The notes under the pieces are model-generated. The model was given only the letters and a program-made list of their open reading frames with translations. It had not been told where the DNA came from and did no database searches. A program made the translations under genes and the position numbers. A DNA stretch of 64,000 nt from DAIDKA01 sp036267975 (GTDB lineage: Bacteria > Pseudomonadota > Gammaproteobacteria > Steroidobacterales > Steroidobacteraceae). The DNA is taken from NCBI GenBank assembly GCA_036267975.1, contig DATAVA010000043.1, positions 33,761 through 97,760 on the forward strand. The letters run 5' to 3'. Positions 30,001-37,548 of this stretch are shown piece after piece (position 1 is the first letter of the stretch; every line of letters begins with the position of its first letter).

Positions 30001-30202
30001 CGCCGCACTGTCAAAAGGTATCGGCTCGCAGGTGCAGCGCCCGCTGGCACTGGTTGTCGTCGGGGGCATGCTGCTGGCGCCGGTACTGGTCCTGTTCGTG
30101 TTGCCATCGATGATTCTGCTGGCCTCCCGCCGGCGCTTCACGCCGCCAACCCAGGAGGCGCCGGTGCTGGGCGGCCCCGCGGATCCGGAGCTCGTGGAAT
30201 GA
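27005..30202 (+). CDS. heavy-metal-type RND permease (CusA/CzcA family)
   Basis: A 1065-residue proton-driven inner-membrane pump. The early FALRQRIFLALLLPLALIAG and EAYPDPVPPLVDIVTQ segments are typical of CusA/CzcA proteins. The charged residues known to be needed in CzcA helix 4 are all present (Asp394, Asp400 and Glu407 in DFGLIVDATVIMVENIFRH), unlike the Asp-Asp pair of the pump at 9062. The start codon is TTG, overlapping the adaptor stop by four bases, with the adaptor reading frame providing coupling. The outer-membrane factor starts on the stop codon. Substrate (metal ion or other) is not settled by sequence. Confidence 0.94.
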   Translation: MNALITFALRQRIFLALLLPLALIAGAVGFSALNIEAYPDPVPPLVDIVTQSSGQSAEEIERYVTIPIEIQMAGIPHVTSVRTISLFGLSDVKVQFTYDFTYDQAEQWVINRLAQLPPLVNAATPQISPTSPIGEIYRYQVVGPPGYSVTDLKTLEDWILERRFKAVPGVVDVTGWGGKTRTYDVDVDQQRLQHYAVTLPQVLQALGNSNVNVGGQTVDVGPQSAVVRGVGLIHSVEDIGHTMVALNHGVAVRVDDVAKIQIGHQPRLGIAGLGDNDDIVQGIVLMRRGAESMPTIERVKAEVSRINRSGLLPPGVHIERIYDRSDLIRLTTATVLHNVLAGIVLIFLLQWAFLGNLRSAMIVACTIPFALAFAIGLMLLRGESANLLSVGAIDFGLIVDATVIMVENIFRHLGESAEARRAGGALLQVVRGNTQFRGKFAVIANAATEVNQSILFAAAIIIAGFVPLFTLSGIEGHIFGPMARTYGYAIAGGLIATFTISPALCALLLPSSVAESETLLVRWLRRGYEPVVEFALANRIVTLGGLVLLLGVAAVSAHGLGLEFMPRLEEGNFWIRATMPTSISLEAGNGYVNRMRRVIGSFPEVRTVVSQHGRPDDGTDATGFFNAEFFVPLKNAASWPAGVDKEKLTQALTATLTQRFPGVDFNFSQYIEDNVEEAASGVKGENSVKLFGNDLKVLAATAGKIRDVLQSVPGITDLAVFNPLGQPTIRVDVDRERASRLGLAPGDINATVQSAIGGQSAGDLYEQGSDRHFPIMVRLAQPFRADVDSIGRITVGAPDPTGGSALVPVPLADVAKVHLVSGPSFIYREQQERYVPIKFSVRGRDLGSAVLDAQARVARSVVIPGGYRLEWVGEFGNLHDALQRLKIAVPVSLALICILLFINFGSIVDVLLAVSVIPMALIGGIFALALTGTPFSVSAAIGFVALFGIATMDGIIVLSYYNLHIEQGMDRVASIVHTCRVQMRPVMMTCIVACVGLVPAALSKGIGSQVQRPLALVVVGGMLLAPVLVLFVLPSMILLASRRRFTPPTQEAPVLGGPADPELVE

Positions 30203-31620
30203 AAATCGTCATCCCCGCTCTGACCGCGCTGGCACTATCGGCGTGCGCTGTCGGGCCGAACTTCGGGCCGCCGCCGAGCGATCCGACGGATCGCTACATG
30301 GCGGCGAATGCGTCGCAGCCCTTCGCCAGCGCTGCGGACGTGCCGTACGAGTGGTGGACGATCTATGGCAGTACCGCTTTGAATGAGGTGGTGGACAGCG
30401 CATTGCGCGGCAGTCCGACGGTCAAGGCCGCGCAGGCCGCGTTGCGCCAGGCGAACGAGCTGGTCAAGGTTCAGCGCGCCACGCTGTTTCCGACCCTGCA
30501 GGCCGAGTATGCGCCGAGCCGGCAACGCGACGCCGTGGGCACCCTCGCACCGACTCTGGCTTCATCGCAGGCGCTGTTCACGCTGCACACCGCCCAGATC
30601 AGTGTGTCGTACCTGCTGGATGTATTCGGGGGCAACCGCCGGCAGATCGAATCGGCACAGGCTCAGGCGGACAGTCAGCGCTTCGAGCTCGAGGCTGCCT
30701 ATCTGACGCTTACGTCCAATGTGGTCGCCGCGGCGATCCAGGAAGCCTCACTGCGGGCGCAGATCAATGCCAACGAGGACATTGTGCGCGGCGAACGCGA
30801 TGGGCTCGATATTCTGAACCGCCAGCTGACACTCGGCACCATTGCGCAAACTGCGGTGCTGGCACAGGAGGCATTGGCTGCAGCCACCGAAGCTCAACTG
30901 CCCCCGTTGCGCAAGCAGCTTGCCATGCAGCGCGACCTGCTCGCGGTCCTGACCGGTCGCTCGCCGGGCGAGCCTCCTGCGGTGACCTTCGAACTCTCGG
31001 CCCTTAGCGTTCCGAAGAACCTGCCGCTCAGCTTGCCCTCAGCACTGATCCGTCAGCGCCCGGATGTGCTTGCGGCCGAGGGGCAATTGCATGCCGCGAC
31101 TGCCCAGGTCGGCGTCGCCATCGCCGATCTGCTGCCGCCGATCAATCTGACGGCGACGTTGGGAGGTGCTTCCACCAGCCTGTCGACCCTGCTTGTCAGC
31201 GGAAACACCTTCTGGTCTGTCGGAGCGACCCTCAGCCAGACCCTCTTTGCCGGTGGAGCGCTGTGGCATCGCAAGCTGGCGACGGATGCGGCGCTCGATG
31301 CGGCCGGCGCGCAATATCGCGCCGTGGTGCTCGGCGCCTTGCAGAATGTGGCCGATACGCTCTACGCGCTGCAGTATGACGCTCAGGCCGTTGACGCCAA
31401 CCAGCGCGCCGAACAGGCTGCACATCGTAGCCTCGACACTACGCACGCGTCCCTGTCCCAAGGGTCCATTACCTACCTGGACCTGTTGATCGCCGAGCAG
31501 GCGCAGGCGCAGGCGGTGTCAAATCTGGAGCAGGCGCGGGCCAGTTATCTGGCCGACACCGCGGCGCTGTTCGTGGCACTCGGTGGCGGCTGGTGGAATC
31601 GCGCGGATCACACGCGCTGA
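30199..31620 (+). CDS. RND efflux outer-membrane factor (lipoprotein), second system
   Basis: A 473-residue TolC/OprM-type channel. The ATG at 30199 overlaps the pump stop (ATGA) and gives a short lipoprotein signal ending in LSAC (Cys16), then VGPNFGPPP, the normal NodT start. Repeat landmarks are LGGGWW at the C-terminus and LIRQRPDVLAAEGQL in the middle. It completes an adaptor-pump-channel operon; here the channel gene is last, while in the operon at 6395 it is first. Confidence 0.93.
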   Translation: MKIVIPALTALALSACAVGPNFGPPPSDPTDRYMAANASQPFASAADVPYEWWTIYGSTALNEVVDSALRGSPTVKAAQAALRQANELVKVQRATLFPTLQAEYAPSRQRDAVGTLAPTLASSQALFTLHTAQISVSYLLDVFGGNRRQIESAQAQADSQRFELEAAYLTLTSNVVAAAIQEASLRAQINANEDIVRGERDGLDILNRQLTLGTIAQTAVLAQEALAAATEAQLPPLRKQLAMQRDLLAVLTGRSPGEPPAVTFELSALSVPKNLPLSLPSALIRQRPDVLAAEGQLHAATAQVGVAIADLLPPINLTATLGGASTSLSTLLVSGNTFWSVGATLSQTLFAGGALWHRKLATDAALDAAGAQYRAVVLGALQNVADTLYALQYDAQAVDANQRAEQAAHRSLDTTHASLSQGSITYLDLLIAEQAQAQAVSNLEQARASYLADTAALFVALGGGWWNRADHTR

Positions 31621-31680
31621 CGCTGCATCCGGGCACCGTCGGTACTGGTAAGCTGCGCGCAGCTAGCCAGAGATCAACGC

Positions 31681-33303
31681 ATGTTTCACCAGCTGCTGAC
31701 CCCCATCCACAATAGCCTCGGCGCCTCGTTCTGCGTTGCAGCACTGCCTATTGTCGCGCTGGTAATAGTGCTGGGTGTGCTGCGACGACCCGCTTGGCAG
31801 GCCGCATTGGCCGCGCTGCTCGTGGCGTTCGTGATCGCCGTGGGCCCCTGGAAAATGCCCTTCGAGCCGGCGGTCCAATCCATGTTGAGCGGTGCGACCT
31901 TCGCGCTCTGGCCCGTCATGTGGCTGGTCTTCAATGGCCTGCTCCTCTACAACCTGGCGGTGCGCTCGGGCCGGTTCGATGCCTTCCGCTCCTGGCTGAC
32001 TGCCAATCTGCCGAATGATCGGCGCGTGGTGCTGGTCGTGGTGGGATTTTGCTTCGGCGCATTGCTGGAGGGCATTGCCGGCTTCGGCACTCCGGTTGCG
32101 ATCACCAGCTCGTTATTGATCCTGATCGGGTTTCCCGCCATCGAGGCGCTGGTCTTCGTGCTGATTTTCAATACCGCGCCGGTGGCCTTCGGCGCCTTGG
32201 GGATTCCGCTCACGGTGCTGGGTTCCGTGACCGGCCTGCCGGCAGTCACCGTGGCGGCGATGGTGGGCCGGCAATTGCCCTTCATTGCGCTGATTCTGCC
32301 ATTCTACGTGATTGCGCTGTATGGCGGCTGGCGCTCGGTCCGCAGCCTGTGGCCCGTGCTGCTGGTCGCCGGCGCCACCTTTGCCGGTGCCCAGTATCTG
32401 GCCTCGAACTTTATCGACTACACCCTGGCGGATGTCCTGTCATCGCTGCTGTCGCTGGCGGCCACCTTGCTGTTCGTGAGGGTCTGGCACCCGACACCGG
32501 ATCCGGCCTTCGCGATCGATGAACCGGCCTCGCAGCCATCTCTGGCGGCAGCGCGCATACCCGCCTGGCAGGGGTGGCTGCCATGGCTGGTGCTCACAGC
32601 AGTGGTAATCGCATGGTCCTTCTTTGGCATCGCCGCGAAGGGCCAGCAGGGCATCGCGTGGCCGGGCCTGCACAACGTAATAGCGATTACGCTCTATCAC
32701 GACCGGCCGTATGCGGCGATCTGGTCCTTTCAGCCGCTCGCAACCGGAACCGCCGTGCTGGTCGCCTGCGTATTCGTCAGCTTGATGTTTCGCGTCTCGC
32801 CGCGCGAGTTCGCCGGCTGTGTTGTGCTGACTTTCCGTCAGATCTGGCTGGCGATCATCACCGTGGTACTAATTGTCGCGCTCGCGTACCTGATGAACTA
32901 TTCCGGACTTGCCTACACGCTCGGCAAAGGCGCGGCATCGACGCGCTACCTGTTCATCCTGCTCTCGCCTTTCCTCGGCTGGATCGCGGTCGTACTGTCT
33001 GGCAGCGATACCGCCGGCAATGCGTTGTTCGGCAATCTGCAGGTGGTCGCCGCCCAGCAGTTGCATCTGAACCCCGTCCTGTTCGCGGCCACTAACTCAT
33101 CCGGTGGGGTGATGGGCAAAATGATCTCGCCGCAGAACATCGCGACCGGCGCAGCCGTCACCCAGCTGCAGGGCCAGGAAGGCGCAATATTCGCACGCAC
33201 CTTCATCCATAGTATCGTTCTGACATTGCTGCTGGTCGCACTCGTGGTCATCCAGCAGTTCGTGCTGCCCGGCATGATTCCACCAGTGGGCATGGTCCGG
33301 TAA
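31681..33303 (+). CDS. lctP: L-lactate permease (LctP family)
   Basis: A 540-residue inner-membrane carrier with about twelve to fourteen helices, the usual LctP length. Family landmarks include LEGIAGFGTPVAITSSLL, FNTAPVAFGALGIPL, FLGWIAVVLSGSDTAGNALFG and the ATNSSGGVMGKMISPQNIA block. It takes up lactate, and often glycolate, with protons. No lactate dehydrogenase gene is near. The stop codon overlaps the DUF4197 start by one base (TAATG), tying the carrier to two envelope genes downstream. Confidence 0.95.
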   Translation: MFHQLLTPIHNSLGASFCVAALPIVALVIVLGVLRRPAWQAALAALLVAFVIAVGPWKMPFEPAVQSMLSGATFALWPVMWLVFNGLLLYNLAVRSGRFDAFRSWLTANLPNDRRVVLVVVGFCFGALLEGIAGFGTPVAITSSLLILIGFPAIEALVFVLIFNTAPVAFGALGIPLTVLGSVTGLPAVTVAAMVGRQLPFIALILPFYVIALYGGWRSVRSLWPVLLVAGATFAGAQYLASNFIDYTLADVLSSLLSLAATLLFVRVWHPTPDPAFAIDEPASQPSLAAARIPAWQGWLPWLVLTAVVIAWSFFGIAAKGQQGIAWPGLHNVIAITLYHDRPYAAIWSFQPLATGTAVLVACVFVSLMFRVSPREFAGCVVLTFRQIWLAIITVVLIVALAYLMNYSGLAYTLGKGAASTRYLFILLSPFLGWIAVVLSGSDTAGNALFGNLQVVAAQQLHLNPVLFAATNSSGGVMGKMISPQNIATGAAVTQLQGQEGAIFARTFIHSIVLTLLLVALVVIQQFVLPGMIPPVGMVR

Positions 33304-34001
33304 TGAACCGTAGCTGCCATCGGCGCCTTACCTGGCTGCTGCTGTTGGCATGCTGCGCGAATGTCGCGCTGGCGGCCTCGGCCGCTTTCGACGCACTCAG
33401 CGCCAAGGAGGCGGCAGGCGGTCTGCGCGAGGCGCTCGCAAAGGGAATCGATGTGGCCGTCGCCCAGCTTGGCGCGAACGACGGCTTCCTGAAGGACCCG
33501 CAGGTGATGATTCCCCTGCCACCGCTGCTGGCAAAAGCGCAGCGGGGGCTGGCCATGCTCGGAATGGGACCGCAGGCCGATGAACTGAAAGCCACGATGA
33601 ATCACGCGGCGGAATCAGCAGTCGCGCAGGCCAGGCCGATATTCAAGCAGGCTTTGCAGCGCATGACGCTCACCGATGCGAAAAGCATCCTGACGGGCGG
33701 TGACGGCGCCGCCACCGCGTACTTCCGTCGCGCCACCAGTACCCAGCTCATCGATAAGTTCAAGCCCGTCGTAGCGCACGCGACTGCAAGGCTCGGGCTC
33801 TCTGCCCAATACGATCGATACGCTGGCAAGGCTTCGCGCCTGGGTCTTATCCCAGCCCAGGACGCGGATCTCGACGACTACGTCACCGCGAAGGCGCTCG
33901 AAGGGCTCTTCAGCCGCATCGCAGCGCAGGAGCACGCGATTCGCAAGGATCCTCTGCGCCAGACAAACTCGCTCATCAGGAAAGCATTTGGCGCCCTGTA
34001 G
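33303..34001 (+). CDS. exported DUF4197 family protein
   Basis: A 232-residue protein with a signal peptide (WLLLLACCANVALAASA) and a mostly helical mature part. Family landmarks are GLREALAKGIDVAVAQLG, GFLKDPQVMIPLPPLLAKAQ, AKSILTGGDGAATAYFR and the C-terminal KALEGLFSRIAAQEHAIR. DUF4197 is widespread in proteobacterial envelopes and has no settled function. It overlaps lctP by one base and is followed 16 bases later by an AsmA gene, so all three are probably one operon. Confidence 0.9.
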   Translation: MNRSCHRRLTWLLLLACCANVALAASAAFDALSAKEAAGGLREALAKGIDVAVAQLGANDGFLKDPQVMIPLPPLLAKAQRGLAMLGMGPQADELKATMNHAAESAVAQARPIFKQALQRMTLTDAKSILTGGDGAATAYFRRATSTQLIDKFKPVVAHATARLGLSAQYDRYAGKASRLGLIPAQDADLDDYVTAKALEGLFSRIAAQEHAIRKDPLRQTNSLIRKAFGAL

Positions 34002-34017
34002 GGACGCTGACAAATCC

Positions 34018-35928
34018 ATGCGGGCACTGCGAATCATCGCTTACGGCATCGGGGCGCTGCTCGCGCTGCTGGTCCTTGTCGTCATTGCCATAGGGTTGAT
34101 CGTCAAACCCAATGACTACAAGGATCGCATCATCCGCGAAGTCAAAGCCTCGACGGGCCGGGATCTGGCGCTTCCCGGAGTCATCAAATTGTCGGTATTT
34201 CCCTGGGTCGCGCTCGAACTCGGGCCGGCGAGCCTGGGAAACCCCGCGGGCTTTCAAGGTAGCGAATTCGTGTCGGTCGAACACGTGGCGTTGCGCGTGC
34301 GGCTGCTGCCGCTGCTGCACAAGCAGCTGCAGATCGGCCGCATTGAGATTGGGCAGTTGAATCTGCATTTGCAGAAGGACGCCGCAGGCAAAGGTAACTG
34401 GGAGGACTTCGGTACGCGCCCTGCCGCCGCGGCCGGTACTGCCACCAGCAGCGCGCAGACCGGTTCGATCTTTCAGAGCCTTGGGGGCATCACCCTCAGC
34501 AACAGCCACGTTACCTACAACAGCATCAGCATCACCGACCTGAATCTGGCGATCGGCAAAGTGACCGGACAATACCTCCTGTCCGACGTTAGCGTGTCGG
34601 GCGAACTGAAATCCGGGAGCGACGCGCCTGCCCTGCCGTTCGCACTTACACTCCCGGCGGCAAAGCTGGATCTGAGCGCGCAGACCTTGGTAGTGCCGCA
34701 ATTCGCGGGCCATGTCGCCACGGCAAAGATATCCGGCTCGCTTCAGGGTGAGCGGATTGTCGCCACGCCGATGATTACGGGCGCTGTGGCGCTGGAACCG
34801 GTGGATTTGCGAGCGCTCGCAGCGCAACTTGGCATGGATTTGCCGAAGACCCGTGACGCACAGGCCTTTTCCCGACTGAGTGCAAAGCTGGACTTTGGCT
34901 ACGCCGGCAAGGCGTTGCGGCTGCAGAATCTGCAGGCGCAGCTGGATGACTCGCGCCTGCAAGGCGCAATGGCCATGACTGACCTGCAAACCAAGTCTGC
35001 GACCTTCGCGCTCAGCCTCGACCATATTGACCTCGACCGCTATCGCGCACCAGCGCAGGTCGCACCGGCGACGCCGGCCGGCGCGACACCTGCCGAGTTG
35101 CCGTCGGGGATGCTGAAGACGCTCGACCTCCACGGAGCATTCGCCATCGGAGGCGCCCGATTCAGCGGTGTGAATTTGTCCGATCTCAATCTGAGCCTGC
35201 AAGCCAAGGATGGCCTCATTCAGCTGTCGCCGGTCACCGCAAAAATGTATGGTGGCCAGTATTCCGGCACCATTACCTATGATGTCCGTGGCGCGGCGCC
35301 GCAGCTGCAACTCAATCAGCAGCTGATCGGCATCGATGTATCGCCCCTGCTAAGAGATGGATTTCACAGCCAGCGGCTGTCCGGGCATGGAAATGCAAGC
35401 ACGACGCTTGTCGCCCGCGGGCCCGACAGCGACGCCCTCATGAAATCGTTGAATGGTCGGATCGAATTGAGCCTTGCCAACGGGGCCGTCGAAGGAGCTG
35501 ATCTGTGGTACGAAATCAGCGTCGCACAGGCATTGTTGAAGCGGCAGCCGCCGCCCGCCGGCGGCGACGGCCACCACACAAAATTCGATGAGTTACGCAT
35601 GTCCGCCACCATCGTCGGCGGCGTAGCAAAGACCAATGATCTGCTGCTCGCAACGCCTTACCTTCGAGTCAGCGGGCAAGGCACCGCCAGTCTTGTCAGC
35701 ACGGCCATCGATCTGCACCTCGTGGCCACGGTATTGAAGGCACCGCCCAACGCACAAGGCACGGATCTCGCACAACTGACGCTCGCTGAAATTCCGGTTA
35801 CGGTCACCGGCACTGCCAATGACCCGAAAGTCCGCCCCGATCTGCAGGGTCTGCTCAAATCACAGCTGCAGGAGAAGGCCAAGGAACTCCTCAAGGATAA
35901 ATTGAAGGGTTTCTTCGGCACCCATTAG
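34018..35928 (+). CDS. AsmA family envelope protein (first copy)
   Basis: A 636-residue protein with an N-terminal membrane anchor (about 5-30, RIIAYGIGALLALLVLVVIA) and a long periplasmic beta-rich body. AsmA landmarks are VKPNDYKDRIIREVKASTGRDL, LSVFPWVALELG and GRIEIGQLNLHL near the N-terminus, and the repeat-like C-terminal DLHLVATVL and EIPVTVTGTANDPKVRPDL. AsmA-like proteins form bridge-like lipid-transfer structures between the two membranes. The ATG at 34018 is preferred over one 30 bases upstream because it starts directly at the anchor. A basic C-terminal helix (KAKELLKDKLKGFF) ends the protein. Confidence 0.92.
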   Translation: MRALRIIAYGIGALLALLVLVVIAIGLIVKPNDYKDRIIREVKASTGRDLALPGVIKLSVFPWVALELGPASLGNPAGFQGSEFVSVEHVALRVRLLPLLHKQLQIGRIEIGQLNLHLQKDAAGKGNWEDFGTRPAAAAGTATSSAQTGSIFQSLGGITLSNSHVTYNSISITDLNLAIGKVTGQYLLSDVSVSGELKSGSDAPALPFALTLPAAKLDLSAQTLVVPQFAGHVATAKISGSLQGERIVATPMITGAVALEPVDLRALAAQLGMDLPKTRDAQAFSRLSAKLDFGYAGKALRLQNLQAQLDDSRLQGAMAMTDLQTKSATFALSLDHIDLDRYRAPAQVAPATPAGATPAELPSGMLKTLDLHGAFAIGGARFSGVNLSDLNLSLQAKDGLIQLSPVTAKMYGGQYSGTITYDVRGAAPQLQLNQQLIGIDVSPLLRDGFHSQRLSGHGNASTTLVARGPDSDALMKSLNGRIELSLANGAVEGADLWYEISVAQALLKRQPPPAGGDGHHTKFDELRMSATIVGGVAKTNDLLLATPYLRVSGQGTASLVSTAIDLHLVATVLKAPPNAQGTDLAQLTLAEIPVTVTGTANDPKVRPDLQGLLKSQLQEKAKELLKDKLKGFFGTH

Positions 35929-36052
35929 CCCTGATTTATCCAATAAAAACAGTGTATTCGCGGCATTCCGATCGCCCCGGCCGCGGATCGATGGGCCTTG
36001 CCGGTGCGGGGCGTTCGCGCCAAGCTATCGCGGAATGAGGAGTCGATGGACC

Positions 36053-36805
36053 ATGCGATGCCTGCTTCGTAGCTATAGTCTGGCGCTGGGCCTGCTGTTC
36101 ACAGCCGCATCGGTGGCGGCGCCATCGGATGTGATAGATGGACCTCTGATCCGCCCCGCGGTCTCCTCAAGCGACAGCCGCGACCTCTCCGGTGTGTGGT
36201 ACATCCGTCTCTACAATCGGCAGATCAACTCCACCCTCGGGCGCCTGCCGCCCTTCACGGCGCATGGCAAGGCGGAGTGGGACCGACGCGTCAAGGCGGA
36301 AGAAGATGGCTCGCCCATCGCCGATGCCTCCTCTTACTGCTGGCCTCACGGGGTGCCGCGGGTGATGAATTCGCCCTACCCGATCCAGATCATCCAGATC
36401 GCCGGCGAGACCGTCATCGTCCACGAAGTGGCCCACAACATCCGCCACATTTACATGGACCAGCCGCATCCGAAGTCGATAGTGCCCACCTTCATGGGCG
36501 ATTCGGTCGGGCACTGGGAGGCCGATACTCTGGTCGTGGACACCGTCGGATTGAATGACCGCACCTGGATCGACGAAGTGGGCGTCATTCACGGCAAACA
36601 GCTGCATGTGATCGAGCGCATCCGCAAGATCGAAGACGGTCACGCTCTGGAGAATCTGATCCGTATCGAGGATCCGGAGTTCTTCACCGCGCCGTGGTAC
36701 GCGCGAATCACTTACGCGTGGCGGCCCGACCTGCGACTTTCCGAGTACATCTGCGAGGAAAACAATCGCAACATGCCGGTTTCCGGCCATACGGCAGAGA
36801 AGTGA
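36053..36805 (+). CDS. secreted protein of the GHWxxDTLVV family, copy B
   Basis: A 250-residue exported protein of the family described at 20553. The ATG at 36053 follows AGGAG at ten bases and gives a signal peptide (YSLALGLLFTAASVAA). Family blocks are CWPHGVPRVM, YPIQIIQIAGE, RHIYMDQ, DSVGHWEADTLVVDTVGLND, ERIRKI and EYICEENN, with a conserved Asp-Pro (EDPEFF) near the end. Its stop overlaps the start of copy C by one base, so the two are a tandem, co-translated pair. Function unknown. Confidence 0.82.
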   Translation: MRCLLRSYSLALGLLFTAASVAAPSDVIDGPLIRPAVSSSDSRDLSGVWYIRLYNRQINSTLGRLPPFTAHGKAEWDRRVKAEEDGSPIADASSYCWPHGVPRVMNSPYPIQIIQIAGETVIVHEVAHNIRHIYMDQPHPKSIVPTFMGDSVGHWEADTLVVDTVGLNDRTWIDEVGVIHGKQLHVIERIRKIEDGHALENLIRIEDPEFFTAPWYARITYAWRPDLRLSEYICEENNRNMPVSGHTAEK

Positions 36806-37542
36806 TGAACAAATGCCTGCTTCCCCTGATACTGGCCTTCAGTGCCGCGACCGGGGCAGGCAGCGCCGGGATCGCGGGCGCGCAAGCAATCTATACCCCG
36901 CCCGCGGGCCAGAACATCGAAGGCGTCTGGCTGATTCAGGGCGATCATTCCATTGTCAAGACGATTGAGGGCAGACTGCCGCCGATGACGGCGAGCGCCG
37001 CTGCCCGATACGCCGCTGCCGTAAGGAGCCGGCGCGCCGGCAAGCCCGATTTTGACACCATCCAGACCTGCAAGCCGCATGGCCTGCCGCGTATCCTGTT
37101 TGCGGCCTATCCGATCGAGATCCTGCAGGAGCCCAAGCAGGTTACTTTCATCCACGAGATCCAGCATATGCCCAGGATGGTTTACCTGGATATGAGTGAG
37201 CCGAAACTCGCTGACATGGATCCGAACTGGATGGGCCTGTCGGTCGGGCACTGGGACGGCGATACTCTCGTGGTCGAAAGTCAGGGGTTCAACGATCTGA
37301 CCACGCTGGACGCGGCGGGTGTGCCGCATTCCATCGACATGCACCTCTCCGAGCGAATCCGAAAAATCGATGCCGATACGCTCGAGGACCTCATCACCAT
37401 TGCCGACCCCAAGACCTTTACGAAGTCCTGGAGCACGCGCGTGACCTTTCGGCGCCATCCAGGCCTGCGGCTGAAGGAATACGTGTGCACGGACTCCAAT
37501 CCGGAAGCGCAGGCCCCTCCTGCAGGTCGATCTATGCGTTAA
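36805..37542 (+). CDS. secreted protein of the GHWxxDTLVV family, copy C
   Basis: A 245-residue exported protein, tandem neighbour of copy B. Signal peptide LPLILAFSAATGAGSAGIAGAQA. Blocks: CKPHGLPRIL, YPIEILQEPKQVTFIHE, RMVYLDM, LSVGHWDGDTLVVESQGFND, ERIRKI, and EYVCTDSN. Before the first block, copies B and C both have a G-V-W-threonine-free strand (LSGVWYIRL, IEGVWLIQG) and a RLPPxTA motif that is not obvious in copy A, so they are closer to each other. Followed 6 bases later by an AsmA gene, which hints at an outer-membrane or lipid-related setting. Confidence 0.82.
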   Translation: MNKCLLPLILAFSAATGAGSAGIAGAQAIYTPPAGQNIEGVWLIQGDHSIVKTIEGRLPPMTASAAARYAAAVRSRRAGKPDFDTIQTCKPHGLPRILFAAYPIEILQEPKQVTFIHEIQHMPRMVYLDMSEPKLADMDPNWMGLSVGHWDGDTLVVESQGFNDLTTLDAAGVPHSIDMHLSERIRKIDADTLEDLITIADPKTFTKSWSTRVTFRRHPGLRLKEYVCTDSNPEAQAPPAGRSMR

Positions 37543-37548
37543 TGCCTC

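Noticed and set aside
31651..31664. 14-base palindrome AGCTGCGCGCAGCT ahead of lctP
   Set aside because: Palindromes of this GC-rich, self-repeating kind occur by chance in such DNA, and it lacks a T-run for a terminator.
33976..35310. 444-codon minus-strand frame inside the first AsmA gene
   Set aside because: AsmA identity on the plus strand is solid and the antisense frame shows no domain.
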